64,000 bases of DNA from Saprospiraceae bacterium. Lineage in GTDB: Bacteria; Bacteroidota; Bacteroidia; Chitinophagales; Saprospiraceae. Location of the stretch: NCBI GenBank assembly GCA_016714025.1, contig JADJOB010000002.1, forward strand, positions 1,520,001-1,584,000. The letters are read 5' to 3'. Under the pieces are notes generated by a model. It worked only from the letters and a program-made list of their open reading frames with translations, did not search any database and was not told the DNA's origin. Both the position numbers and the translations under genes were made by a program. Shown here one piece after another: positions 35,951 to 44,760 of this stretch (position 1 is the stretch's first letter; the number at the start of each line of letters is the position of its first letter).

Positions 35951-35958
35951 TATATTTG
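35951..35958 (+). promoter_or_regulatory. Predicted -7 box upstream of the polyamine gene cluster
   Basis: TATATTTG is an exact TAnnTTTG match, 29 bp before the ATG at 35988. No TTTG lies at the -33 distance. Confidence 0.4.
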
Positions 35959-35987
35959 TGCCCTTATAGAAAAACGATTATGCCGAA

Positions 35988-37388
35988 ATGGTAAATAAAT
36001 ATTTTGACCTCATTGACCAGTCTTATTACTTTCCACAGGAAAGTTTTGATCTGGAAAAAGACGAACTCATTTTCAACGGAATTCCGGTCATGAATCTGAT
36101 TGAAAAATATGGCACACCTTTTAAAATGACCTACCTCCCCCGCATTGGAGATCAAATTAAAAAAGCAAAAAACCAATTCAATAAAGCCATGAAGTCATTG
36201 GACTATGATGGCAAATATTTTTATTGTTATTGCACAAAATGTTGCCACTTTTCATATGTTTTAAAAGAAGTATTGCAGCACGATGTTCATTTGGAAACTT
36301 CATCCGCTTTTGATATCGATTTGATTGAAAATCTTTATAAAAATGAGTTGATTGACAAAGATCAAATCATAGTAAATAATGGATATAAGCCCAGACAATA
36401 TTTACAGAATATTGCAAATTTGATTAATTCAGGATTTAAAAATGTCATCCCGGTTTGTGATAATATTTATGAAGTAGATCGCTTTGATGAATTGATTCAT
36501 AAAAAATGCAAAATTGGACTTCGTGTCGCAACGGAAGAGGAACCCAGCTTTGAATTTTATACTTCTCGACTGGGTATCCGATCTTCACAAATCGTTCAAT
36601 TCGCAAAAGAAAAATTTAAAAAGCATAAAAAATTTGAATTGTATATGATTCATTTTTTTGTGGATACCGGCATTAAGGATACCGCGTATTATTGGGGTGA
36701 ATTGAAAAAAGGAATTAGTACTTATACCGAATTAAAGAAGCATTTTCCATCAATAAAAGCCATAAATATCGGTGGTGGCTTGCCAATCCGGAATTCACTT
36801 GGTTTTGAATATGACTATAAGTATATGATCAATCAAATAGTGAAAATGATCCGGGACAGCTGCGATGAAGCAGGTGTAGATCATCCGGATATTTTTACAG
36901 AATTTGGAAAATATACCGTAGGAGAAAGCGGAGCTACCATTTTCTCTGTACTTGAACAAAAGCAACAAAATGATTCTGAAATCTGGTATATGGTCGACAA
37001 TTCTTTGATGAATACCTTACCGGATAGTTGGGGCATCGCTGAACGATTTATTCTGCTTCCAATCAATAAATGGCACAATGATTATTCTAGAATCAATATT
37101 GGTGGATTGAGTTGTGATAATTCAGATTATTACAATACAGAGGCATTAAATCAACAGTTGTTTTTGCCCAGATACAGCAGAGAAGATAAGGAGCCATTGT
37201 TTCTTGGGTTTTTTCATACCGGAGCTTACCAGGATGCTTTGTCAGGGTATGGAGGCATAAAACATTGTTTGTTGCCATCTCCAAAACATATCCTAGTGGA
37301 TCGGGATGAAAACGGAAATCTTGTTGACTGGATTTATAGCGAAGAACAGACTTCAAAAGATATGTTGAAAATTTTGGGCTATAATTAA
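35988..37388 (+). CDS. Arginine decarboxylase (alanine-racemase-fold, Bacteroidota type)
   Basis: A 466-residue fold-type III PLP enzyme. The PLP lysine lies in FYCYCTKCCHFSY (about 77-89), in place of the YAVKAN of relatives. HLETSSAFDIDL, INIGGGLPIRN (about 260-270) and the C-terminal FHTGAYQDALSGYGG (about 405-419) are the family's phosphate-binding and dimer active-site segments. It is much shorter than E. coli SpeA (about 660 aa). Arginine as substrate is inferred from the directly following agmatinase, because related diaminopimelate and carboxynorspermidine decarboxylases share the fold. It is first gene of a three-gene plus-strand group. Confidence 0.82.
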   Translation: MVNKYFDLIDQSYYFPQESFDLEKDELIFNGIPVMNLIEKYGTPFKMTYLPRIGDQIKKAKNQFNKAMKSLDYDGKYFYCYCTKCCHFSYVLKEVLQHDVHLETSSAFDIDLIENLYKNELIDKDQIIVNNGYKPRQYLQNIANLINSGFKNVIPVCDNIYEVDRFDELIHKKCKIGLRVATEEEPSFEFYTSRLGIRSSQIVQFAKEKFKKHKKFELYMIHFFVDTGIKDTAYYWGELKKGISTYTELKKHFPSIKAINIGGGLPIRNSLGFEYDYKYMINQIVKMIRDSCDEAGVDHPDIFTEFGKYTVGESGATIFSVLEQKQQNDSEIWYMVDNSLMNTLPDSWGIAERFILLPINKWHNDYSRINIGGLSCDNSDYYNTEALNQQLFLPRYSREDKEPLFLGFFHTGAYQDALSGYGGIKHCLLPSPKHILVDRDENGNLVDWIYSEEQTSKDMLKILGYN

Positions 37389-37456
37389 TTAAGGAATTTT
37401 AATTAATTTTATTCCGAACCCTGAAATCGGTTTTACCTCATTTGAATAAGAACATT

Positions 37457-38326
37457 ATGAAAGAAAAAATTCAAACCTATGCCGGCATTCCTGCTAAATA
37501 TTCAAACTATGATTCAGCAAGTGTATTGTTGACATCTATTCCTTTTGATGGAACGAGTACCTGGGGGAAAGGTGCGGATGAAGGATTTAAGGCATTTATG
37601 GATGCTTCCGCCAATATGGAACTTTATGATATCGAAACGCAATCAGAACCCTATAAAAGAGGTGTTTTTTTGGAAAAACCTTTAAAAGTTAAAAAATCCA
37701 CACCGGAAGAAATGGTTGAGCTTGTCTATAAAACAGCCGTCCAACAAATTAAATCTGGAAAACTTCCAACCTATTTTGGAGGGGAACACAGTGTCAGCAT
37801 TGGAGTTTTAAGAGCGTTTGCTCAGAAATATAAAAACTTAACAGTTGTCCAGTTAGATGCACATACCGATTTGCGTCAAGAGTATATGGGTACAAAATTC
37901 AATCACGCATGTGCTTTGGCAGAAGCACAGAAATATACCAATTTGATCCAGGTTGGTATCAGGAGTATGGATATCAGTGAAAAAAAATACCTCCAAAAGG
38001 AAAAGGTCTATTTTGCTCATCATATTATGGACAATGATTATTGGATGGAGGAATCTTTAAAAAAGATGACTGATAAGGTGTATATCACGCTCGATTTGGA
38101 TGTTTTTGATTCTTCCTTGATGCCTAGTACAGGTACTCCTGAACCTGGAGGCATGCAATGGTATCAAGTGTTGCAATATTTGCGAATGATATTTTTAAGA
38201 AAAAAAGTAGTAGGGTTCGATATTGTCGAATTAGCACCCAATCCACACAATCAGGCGCCAGATTTTTTAGCTGCCAAACTCTATTATAAGATGTTGGCTT
38301 ACTATTTTGAACGTTCTGCAAAATAA
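37457..38326 (+). CDS. speB: Agmatinase (ureohydrolase family)
   Basis: A ureohydrolase of 289 residues counted from the ATG at 37457; an in-frame TTG at 37442 would add five residues but is a poorer start. Mn-binding motifs are FGGEHSVSIG, DAHTDLR and LDLDVFDSS, all intact, followed by TPEPGG, which is typical of agmatinases. It hydrolyses agmatine to putrescine and urea, directly using the product of the preceding decarboxylase. Its 3' end is 26 bp before the preferred start of the deoxyhypusine-synthase-like gene (or overlaps it by 20 bp with the longer start). Confidence 0.9.
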   Translation: MKEKIQTYAGIPAKYSNYDSASVLLTSIPFDGTSTWGKGADEGFKAFMDASANMELYDIETQSEPYKRGVFLEKPLKVKKSTPEEMVELVYKTAVQQIKSGKLPTYFGGEHSVSIGVLRAFAQKYKNLTVVQLDAHTDLRQEYMGTKFNHACALAEAQKYTNLIQVGIRSMDISEKKYLQKEKVYFAHHIMDNDYWMEESLKKMTDKVYITLDLDVFDSSLMPSTGTPEPGGMQWYQVLQYLRMIFLRKKVVGFDIVELAPNPHNQAPDFLAAKLYYKMLAYYFERSAK

Positions 38327-38351
38327 CTTTCTAACTGATTATAATAAATTT

Positions 38352-39326
38352 ATGAATAAAGGTCCGGTATCCCAATTTATAGCACATCATTACAGACACT
38401 TTAACGCTGCTGCTCTTGTAGATGCAGCAAAAGGGTATGAATTACATCTCACCGAAGGAGGTAAAATGATGCTCACCCTGGCAGGCGCAATGAGTACTGC
38501 CGAACTGGGTGTTTCACTGGCTGAAATGATCAGGCAAAATAAAGTCGATATTATTTCATGTACGGGAGCTAATTTAGAAGAAGACCTTATGAATCTGGTT
38601 GCTCATTCACATTATAAACGAATTCCGCATTATCGGGATTTAACACCACAACAGGAATGGGAACTTTTAGAACAAGGGCTCAATCGGGTGACTGATACCT
38701 GTATTCCGGAAGAAGAGGCTTTCAGGAGATTGCAAAAACATATTTATGAATTATGGAAAGATGCTGATAATAGCGGGAAACGTTATTTCCCTCATGAATA
38801 TATGTATCAAATGCTGTTAAGTGGAGTACTCGAACAGTACTATGAAATTGACCCCAAAAATTCCTGGATGTTGGCCGCAGCTCAAAAAAATTTACCAATA
38901 GTTTGTCCGGGCTGGGAAGACAGTACCATGGGAAATATTTTTTCATCTTATATTATTAAGGGAGATTTAAAAGCCTCCACAATGAAGAGTGGCATCGAAT
39001 ACATGGTGTTTTTAGCTGATTGGTATCGAAAGAATTCAAGTGGTAAAGGGGTTGGATTTTTTCAAATTGGAGGTGGTATTGCAGGCGATTTTCCAATTTG
39101 CGTTGTGCCCATGATGTATCAGGATTTGGAATGGCATGACGTACCATTTTGGTCTTATTTCTGCCAAATATCAGATTCGACAACTTCCTTTGGATCCTAT
39201 TCAGGTGCTGTGCCCAATGAAAAAATTACCTGGGGCAAACTGGACATCCATACCCCGAAGTACATTATAGAAAGCGATGCAACAATAGTTGCTCCTTTGA
39301 TTTTTGCCTGGATTCTTGGCTGGTAA
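38352..39326 (+). CDS. Deoxyhypusine-synthase-like enzyme
   Basis: A 324-residue protein of the deoxyhypusine synthase family, counted from the ATG at 38352 (the frame opens at 38307). AGAMSTAELGVSLAEMI and CTGANLEEDL are the NAD-binding segments. GGGIAGDFPICVVPMM and the SYSGAVPNEKITWGKLD region contain the lysine equivalent to the catalytic WGK Lys of the eukaryotic enzyme (K296 here). The eukaryotic enzyme moves the aminobutyl group of spermidine to eIF5A, which bacteria lack. Bacterial homologues have been proposed to act as homospermidine synthases or on unknown acceptors. Its place after arginine decarboxylase and agmatinase supports a polyamine substrate. Confidence 0.87.
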   Translation: MNKGPVSQFIAHHYRHFNAAALVDAAKGYELHLTEGGKMMLTLAGAMSTAELGVSLAEMIRQNKVDIISCTGANLEEDLMNLVAHSHYKRIPHYRDLTPQQEWELLEQGLNRVTDTCIPEEEAFRRLQKHIYELWKDADNSGKRYFPHEYMYQMLLSGVLEQYYEIDPKNSWMLAAAQKNLPIVCPGWEDSTMGNIFSSYIIKGDLKASTMKSGIEYMVFLADWYRKNSSGKGVGFFQIGGGIAGDFPICVVPMMYQDLEWHDVPFWSYFCQISDSTTSFGSYSGAVPNEKITWGKLDIHTPKYIIESDATIVAPLIFAWILGW

Positions 39327-39335
39327 AGCCCGAAT

Positions 39336-39782
39336 TTATTCTAATGGTGGATTGTCTTCCTCTTCTTCCTCTGAATACATGGTTGAATCATTCCGCACTT
39401 CCGCAGGTGGAGCAGATGGAAGCTCACTTTCTTTAGCTTTTACACTTTTTGTAGCATGAGGAACTAATAACAAGCGCTGTTTTTCGATGAGTTCACCTGT
39501 TACAGTACAAATACCGTAGGATTTATTTTTGATTCGAACCAAAGCCATTTCAAGGTTTTGAATAAACTGCTTTTGTCGTTCCGCCATTTTTGTAAGAAAC
39601 TCTATTTCAGTATGAATAGAACTATCATCAAACCAGTCTCCACCTTGTTCGTCAGCCATATTATCTCGCAACTCCATCATTTGCTGCTCAATATCTTCCA
39701 ACTCTCTTTTAGTGCTTTCCAGCTTATCATCAATGACTTTTTTAAATTCAATCAATTCCTCATCTGAATACCGGGTCTTCAT
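39336..39782 (-). CDS. DksA/TraR-like protein without a complete zinc site
   Basis: A 148-residue protein with a long N-terminal coiled coil (about 5-95, rich in Glu, Lys and Gln) and the DksA C-terminal signature YGICTVTGELIEKQRLLLVPHAT (about 92-114). Of the four zinc cysteines of classical DksA only the first is present, as in other Bacteroidota homologues. The C-terminal tail is acidic (EEEEEDN). DksA-type proteins enter the RNA polymerase secondary channel and modulate stable-RNA and stress transcription; that role here is inferred. It converges on the deoxyhypusine-synthase-like gene with a 9-bp gap. Confidence 0.8.
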   Translation of the reverse strand: MKTRYSDEELIEFKKVIDDKLESTKRELEDIEQQMMELRDNMADEQGGDWFDDSSIHTEIEFLTKMAERQKQFIQNLEMALVRIKNKSYGICTVTGELIEKQRLLLVPHATKSVKAKESELPSAPPAEVRNDSTMYSEEEEEDNPPLE

Positions 39783-39799
39783 ATGTCCTAAAATTTGGG

Positions 39800-39807
39800 C
39801 AAAATTA
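39800..39807 (-). promoter_or_regulatory. Predicted -7 box upstream of the DksA-like gene
   Basis: TAATTTTG on the minus strand exactly matches TAnnTTTG, 18 bp before the ATG at 39782. No -33 element was recognised. Confidence 0.35.
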
Positions 39808-40356
39808 GATATATATATTTTCTTGATGTGAAAAATTTATAATTTGCAAAGACAATAATGTAATATACAGATAATCAACATATTAAAAATTTAAAAATAA
39901 TATAATATATAAGAAAATTGCAATACACGTGGATTTCGATTGTTGGGATGGATTCGCTTTGTTGAATCGAAAGCAACTTAATACCTTTCAAAATTTAAGC
40001 TGCGATCTAATGGGACGCTCGATTTAAAGTAAAAAAAATTATCTTTTTTTTGAAAATTAAATAATTTAACACAGGACTGTCAAAGCTTTGTTATACCTTT
40101 GATCTATCCATGAAGGATGCTGTAAACAGGAGTTTTAAACAACATTTAGGAGTTTTGATTATTGTACCTTCATCTTCAAACAACAAAAATCTTCTTTATT
40201 TTTTTATTTAAAGCGCTTTAGCTGATAAGCTTTTAGTGTTTTTGGTAATTACTAACTACAAGTGGTTGTTGAATGGTGATTTGCTTCAATTTTTTAAAAG
40301 GATTCAAATTGCATCAATCACCTGATAAATTATAAAAATTACATATATTATTATTT
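39808..40356. other. Long AT-rich intergenic region
   Basis: About 550 bases without a convincing gene. It contains a TACCTTTG box (40094-40101) just ahead of a 34-codon ATG frame at 40110, too short and unsupported to call. There is also a 10-bp palindrome AAAGCGCTTT near 40213. Otherwise homopolymeric A/T runs. Confidence 0.4.
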
Positions 40357-40364
40357 TATATTTG
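40357..40364 (+). promoter_or_regulatory. Predicted -7 box upstream of the 54-aa peptide gene
   Basis: TATATTTG exactly matches TAnnTTTG and lies 38 bp before the ATG at 40403, giving a predicted leader of about 33 nt. No TTTG is at the -33 distance. Confidence 0.4.
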
Positions 40365-40402
40365 TACGATTATTAATCCATGAACTTTAAATCCAATTAT
40401 TA

Positions 40403-40567
40403 ATGAAAAACCTGTTCAAAAAGAAAACTTCCAAAACGGAAGCAAAAACAGAAGAACGGAGGGGTTTTTTGAATTCTAAAAAAGAAAATCCTGACACCGA
40501 TTTAGTTTTAGAAAGTTTACCAAAAGGTGATTTTCTTGAAACCGATGAAGATTTGGGGTATTGTTAA
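40403..40567 (+). CDS. Small 54-aa charged peptide of unknown function
   Basis: A complete ATG-to-TAA frame of 54 codons. The first half is very basic (MKNLFKKKTSKTEAK) and the last third is acidic, ending in SLPKGDFLETDEDLGYC with a single Cys as the last residue. There is no signal peptide or membrane segment. It stops one base before the end of the convergent corA gene and has an exact -7 box at a suitable distance. The basic-leader/acidic-tail layout resembles some precursor peptides, but no modifying enzyme is adjacent; no family is recognised. Confidence 0.45.
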   Translation: MKNLFKKKTSKTEAKTEERRGFLNSKKENPDTDLVLESLPKGDFLETDEDLGYC

Positions 40568-41611
40568 TCAAATCATCTTCTTTCGTTTAAGAAAACCAAT
40601 CATTGTAAATACGACCACACTGATTCCGATCCACCAAATTAAGTAGCCGTATTTCCATTTTAATTCTGGCATGAACTCAAAATTCATTCCGTAGACACCC
40701 GTAAAAAATAAAATTGGAATCGACACCGTCGAAACCATTGCAAGCCATTTCATATCCTTATTCATTTGGAGGTTCGTACGACTCATTAATAATTCACGAA
40801 TACCATTTAGCAATTCTCGCTGATTGTCTAGGGTTTCTATTAAATGTTGAATATTGTCTTGCAAATCTCTTAAAAATAAAAAAGTAGAACCGTCTACCAG
40901 ATTGGTTTCCAGATTTTTCAATTGATTGATTTCTTCCCTCAACGGAAAAACTAGCCTTTTCATAGCCACGATGTTGTTTCTTAAAACATGTAAATCTTCA
41001 ATGCTCAATACGAAATGTTCTTGTAAAATCTTTTCTTCAAAACCTTCAATTTCATCATGAAATGCTTCTACGGTTAGATAATACCGGTCAACCAGGTAAT
41101 CAATAATTGCATAAAATAAATAATCCGAACCTCTGGTACGTATTCGTGATAATGGCATTTGCATGCGATTTCGTAAAATTGCAAAACTATCATCCGGATC
41201 TTCTTGAAAACTTATCAATACGCTTTTATTAAGGTATACCGAAATCTGTTCTTTTTTTAATTGTTTTGTTACTTTATCATATTCTACATTGTAAATGATA
41301 CCAAATAGAGCAGCATCATAATCTTCAATTTTAATCCGATGCCCCGGATCCAATATATCTTCCAATATAAGACGGTGAATATTGAATTTCTCACCGATCT
41401 TACTTACTAAATCTACATCATGAATGCCTTTAAGATCTAACCAATATTGAAATCCATGTTTCAAATTTAGATTTAAGCATTCTTTTTCTGAAAGTTCGGT
41501 ATAATCGTTGGGGTTGTATTGAATTCCTTTAACAACAGGTTTGACATCCAGTATATTGCCAGTGTATACCAAGCTGCCTGGAGAAAGTCCAATTTTCTTT
41601 TTATTGCTCAT
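40568..41611 (-). CDS. corA: CorA-family magnesium/cobalt channel
   Basis: A 347-residue protein with the large N-terminal cytoplasmic domain (about 1-285) and two C-terminal membrane helices (about 288-308 and 320-340). The signature YGMNF at the end of the first helix forms the ion-selective mouth of the pentamer. Length and layout match the family. It overlaps the upstream polysaccharide deacetylase gene by four bases, so the two are translated together, although the functions are unrelated. Confidence 0.94.
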   Translation of the reverse strand: MSNKKKIGLSPGSLVYTGNILDVKPVVKGIQYNPNDYTELSEKECLNLNLKHGFQYWLDLKGIHDVDLVSKIGEKFNIHRLILEDILDPGHRIKIEDYDAALFGIIYNVEYDKVTKQLKKEQISVYLNKSVLISFQEDPDDSFAILRNRMQMPLSRIRTRGSDYLFYAIIDYLVDRYYLTVEAFHDEIEGFEEKILQEHFVLSIEDLHVLRNNIVAMKRLVFPLREEINQLKNLETNLVDGSTFLFLRDLQDNIQHLIETLDNQRELLNGIRELLMSRTNLQMNKDMKWLAMVSTVSIPILFFTGVYGMNFEFMPELKWKYGYLIWWIGISVVVFTMIGFLKRKKMI

Positions 41612-42930
41612 GTTGTTTCTGAATGTTGATTAAAATAGGCAATTAATTCATCAAATACCTGATCCCAGCCTTTCCACTCTCCTTTAAAATCAAAACTGCT
41701 GTTATGCCAAATCAAATGAAAATGACCTCCATACTTTTTTACCACTTCAAATAAGTGGATTATAGATTCTTTTGCTTGTTCCGGACTGTATTTTAAGTAA
41801 TCCAGGTAGGTCCGATCCATACAGCTTATCGGTATTAATTTTAAATTACTTTGCTCTTCCTTTTTTAAATCATACCAATAATAAGGTCTGCAAGTTCCTG
41901 CTCTAAACCCAGGTTGATCTGCAAAACCTAAACTATAATCTGTGAATATATTATTTTCGATTAATGCTGGATAGGTTTTATCAACTTGTAACCGAAGAAA
42001 ATGCTGTCGGGAAGAATTGACTGGGATGCCGCAAGCGGTTTCTAAGCTAAGTTTTTCAGCTTTTATTTTTAATGATGCATCCATGGTATTATAAGATGGA
42101 TGCAAACCTATTGTTCCGATCGTTTTTAGAAAATCTAATGTTTGAAGGACTGGTTTCAATTTCAGGGAATGATTTTTATCATAGCTACTGTTTCCACCGC
42201 TTAAAATAAAAAATGTCAATTGTTCTTTAGCAATTGGAGTATGAAGGAAATGGATCGTACTGTCATATGGATCCTTTATCAGTCCGCAATAAATTTGAAT
42301 TCGTTCAAGATAGGCATCGTATTTTCCATAGGCAAAATCTCGTAGGGTTCCTGCAAATTTTAAACCAGTGGATTTATGTTTATGTTTATAAAATTGGTCA
42401 ATGTCAATGCCTATAGACCATAATGGTTTATATTTTCTAATTGGCAAGCTTATATTAAATGTAATTTCCAGGGCTTTTAGAAAATGAAAAATCCATTCAT
42501 CAACTACTGCTTGTTGAAGCACACCGTGTTTTGCCAAAATACTTGATGTAACATTAAACCGATGGTGTTTATCTACTTCATACAATTGGTACTCTTCCAC
42601 TCGGGCTAATAAATAAAAGACGGCAGCAAATAAATCAAACCGATCATTTGCCTGGTCTGGAAAAAGTTGGAAATTCTGCTCCGATTTCCTGTATGTAGGA
42701 TCGACAAACTGCTCAATTTTATGATATAAATTACCACTTTCATTGATAAAATATTCATTGGCTTTGATGGGCGTTCTGCTGTAATTGATGGAGGGTCCCG
42801 GATATCCGGTAAATTCTTCAATTGAATTTGAAATTCTGAAGCTGCTGGCTGATGTGTAAGTTTGGATTACAGATATTACATACTGTAAGCGTGGATGGAT
42901 CGTTTCATTAAATAGAAGAATTTGATTCAA
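41608..42930 (-). CDS. Polysaccharide deacetylase-family protein (DUF7033-like N-terminus)
   Basis: A 440-residue cytosolic-looking protein with a Bacteroidota-specific N-terminal region (about 1-165) and a NodB-like region from about 170. GIDIDQF supplies the catalytic/metal Asp pair of the NodB fold. TIGLHPSYN (about 285-293) carries the metal His, and HFHLIWHNSSF (about 405-415) is the usual C-terminal element. The initiation codon is TTG at 42930; no in-frame ATG is nearby. The divergent gene starts 47 bp away. Members occur in surface-polysaccharide settings; the substrate is unknown. Confidence 0.75.
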   Translation of the reverse strand: MNQILLFNETIHPRLQYVISVIQTYTSASSFRISNSIEEFTGYPGPSINYSRTPIKANEYFINESGNLYHKIEQFVDPTYRKSEQNFQLFPDQANDRFDLFAAVFYLLARVEEYQLYEVDKHHRFNVTSSILAKHGVLQQAVVDEWIFHFLKALEITFNISLPIRKYKPLWSIGIDIDQFYKHKHKSTGLKFAGTLRDFAYGKYDAYLERIQIYCGLIKDPYDSTIHFLHTPIAKEQLTFFILSGGNSSYDKNHSLKLKPVLQTLDFLKTIGTIGLHPSYNTMDASLKIKAEKLSLETACGIPVNSSRQHFLRLQVDKTYPALIENNIFTDYSLGFADQPGFRAGTCRPYYWYDLKKEEQSNLKLIPISCMDRTYLDYLKYSPEQAKESIIHLFEVVKKYGGHFHLIWHNSSFDFKGEWKGWDQVFDELIAYFNQHSETT

Positions 42931-42935
42931 AGGGC

Positions 42936-42943
42936 TATTTTTG
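42936..42943 (+). promoter_or_regulatory. Predicted -7 box upstream of the outer-membrane protein gene
   Basis: TATTTTTG exactly fits TAnnTTTG, 34 bp before the GTG start at 42978, within the 47-bp divergent intergenic region. No -33 element was recognised. Confidence 0.33.
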
Positions 42944-42977
42944 TTACTCCAATTTAAAAATATTGTACTTTTAGGAT

Positions 42978-43748
42978 GTGAAAATAATACAGTTCATTCT
43001 CTGCTTGGGTCTTTGGATTGAATTATCCGCACAATCCAGGCAATTGGTCGATATTCCTGCTTCCGTTAGGAAAGGAATTATTTATAAATCGGAATGGTCT
43101 ATGGACATTGCTTTGCATACAAATGGCTTTTTTCTGGGCTATAACAAAGCAAAAATTAAAAACTACCACACAAGTACATACATTCATGGCGATTTGGGTT
43201 TTTTATATCATCCGAAAGAAACCCGCTCCACGAAGCCAAATAACAGTGGATTTAAGAGTTTTAATGCCTATAAATTTGGAAAGCAAAACCAGCTGATCAA
43301 TCTACGGATTGGTCGTGGTATGATTAAAACACTCAGCGAGAAAGCCCGAAATAAGGGAATCGCATTGGGTTTAAGACTAGAAGGGGGTGTAACCCTGGGC
43401 TTATTAAAACCAAATTATTTAAAAATTTCAGACGAACAAGACGGTCGTTTTGCAATAAAAGACATTAAATATTCTGACAATCCGGCAGATTTTCTTGATC
43501 CTAACCATATTTTAGGTGCTTCAAGTTTTTTTAAGGGAATTGGAGAAATTAGTCTGGTTCCAGGTATGTTTGCCAGAGCAGCCATACGCCTGGATCCGGG
43601 AGCTTTTGAAAAAATGGTTCGCTGTTTAGAAGCTGGGATCCAATTAGACCTTTACACCAAAAGACCTGCAATTCTTGCCAATCATAGCAATCCGCTCAGC
43701 TATATAAACCTTTACCTAAATTTGCAGTTAGGTAAACGGAAGAATTAA
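42978..43748 (+). CDS. Predicted outer-membrane beta-barrel protein, unknown function
   Basis: A 256-residue protein that starts with GTG (an ATG two bases upstream is followed directly by a stop) preceded by AGGA. A signal peptide (1-18, ending LSAQ) is followed by amphipathic beta-strand patterning with many aromatic and glycine residues, such as LGLRLEGGVTLGLL and LYLNLQLGK near the end. Conserved Bacteroidota proteins of this type occur next to lipA, which starts 39 bp downstream here. No function can be assigned. Confidence 0.55.
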   Translation: MKIIQFILCLGLWIELSAQSRQLVDIPASVRKGIIYKSEWSMDIALHTNGFFLGYNKAKIKNYHTSTYIHGDLGFLYHPKETRSTKPNNSGFKSFNAYKFGKQNQLINLRIGRGMIKTLSEKARNKGIALGLRLEGGVTLGLLKPNYLKISDEQDGRFAIKDIKYSDNPADFLDPNHILGASSFFKGIGEISLVPGMFARAAIRLDPGAFEKMVRCLEAGIQLDLYTKRPAILANHSNPLSYINLYLNLQLGKRKN

Positions 43749-43787
43749 TTTTAAATAATTTACATATTGTAAAATTATATAATATAA

Positions 43788-44663
43788 ATGATTGAGTTGG
43801 ATATCGTTCAGGATTCTTCGTCAAGAGCCAGACGTCCTGAATGGCTTAGGGTTAAATTGCCAATTGGAGAGGATTACCGGCGGGTTCGTGAACTAGTAGA
43901 TCACTATAAATTACACACCATTTGCCAAAGTGGTAATTGTCCTAATATGGGTGAATGTTGGGGTGCCGGCACTGCGACTTTTATGATATTGGGTAATGTC
44001 TGCACGCGTTCTTGTAGTTTTTGTGCAGTTAAAACCGGTCGTCCACCAGAATATGATGAAGATGAACCCCAGCGGGTTGCTGAAGCAATCCAGCTCATGA
44101 AAGTTAAGCATGCAGTCATTACTTCAGTTAATAGAGATGAACTTCCGGACCGGGGGGCTGAAATTTGGTACCAGACGATTCATTTGGTAAAACAACGATG
44201 TCCGGAAACGACGATAGAAAGCCTCATTCCGGATGTTAAATCCAATTGGGATGCACTGATTCGAATGATTAGTGCTGGCCAGGAGGTCGTATCTCACAAT
44301 ATGGAAACGGTAGAACGACTTTATAGATTGGTCAGACCCCAAGCTAAATACAGCAGGAGCCTTGAGCAAATTAAACGCACAAAGGAATACGGAAAACGGA
44401 CTAAAACAGGGATCATGCTTGGTCTGGGAGAGCACAAACCGGAAGTGTTAAAAGCTATGGATGATTTGCTGGATAATGGTTGTGATGTATTAACTTTGGG
44501 GCAATATCTCCAACCCACTAAAATGCATCTGGAAGTGGATCGTTATGTACACCCGGATGAATTTGCGGAATATAAAGAGATAGGACTTTTAAAAGGTTTT
44601 GCTTTTGTAGAAAGCGGTCCGATGGTTCGTAGCAGTTACCACGCCGAACGCCATCTTGGATAA
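43788..44663 (+). CDS. lipA: Lipoyl synthase
   Basis: A 291-residue radical-SAM enzyme that inserts two sulfurs into protein-bound octanoyl groups to make the lipoyl cofactor of 2-oxoacid dehydrogenases and the glycine cleavage system. The auxiliary cluster motif is C46-x4-C51-x5-C57 (CQSGNCPNMGEC), the radical-SAM motif is C72-x3-C76-x2-C79 (CTRSCSFC), and the conserved C-terminal RSSYHA supplies the serine ligand of the auxiliary cluster. Length fits the family. An AT-rich dyad (TTTACA/TGTAAA) lies about 15-30 bp before the start. Confidence 0.97.
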   Translation: MIELDIVQDSSSRARRPEWLRVKLPIGEDYRRVRELVDHYKLHTICQSGNCPNMGECWGAGTATFMILGNVCTRSCSFCAVKTGRPPEYDEDEPQRVAEAIQLMKVKHAVITSVNRDELPDRGAEIWYQTIHLVKQRCPETTIESLIPDVKSNWDALIRMISAGQEVVSHNMETVERLYRLVRPQAKYSRSLEQIKRTKEYGKRTKTGIMLGLGEHKPEVLKAMDDLLDNGCDVLTLGQYLQPTKMHLEVDRYVHPDEFAEYKEIGLLKGFAFVESGPMVRSSYHAERHLG

Positions 44664-44760
44664 TTTTGAAGAAGCAGGCTTTACCATTTTTCAAAGCTTC
44701 AAATTTCAATCCCTGGATTATTATTGTACAAAACTCATTACTAGATAAACTAGTTACAAC

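Noticed and set aside
40110..40214. 34-codon ATG frame just after a TACCTTTG box
   Set aside because: Too short, almost leaderless relative to the box, and the peptide has no recognisable features; one box match alone does not make a gene.
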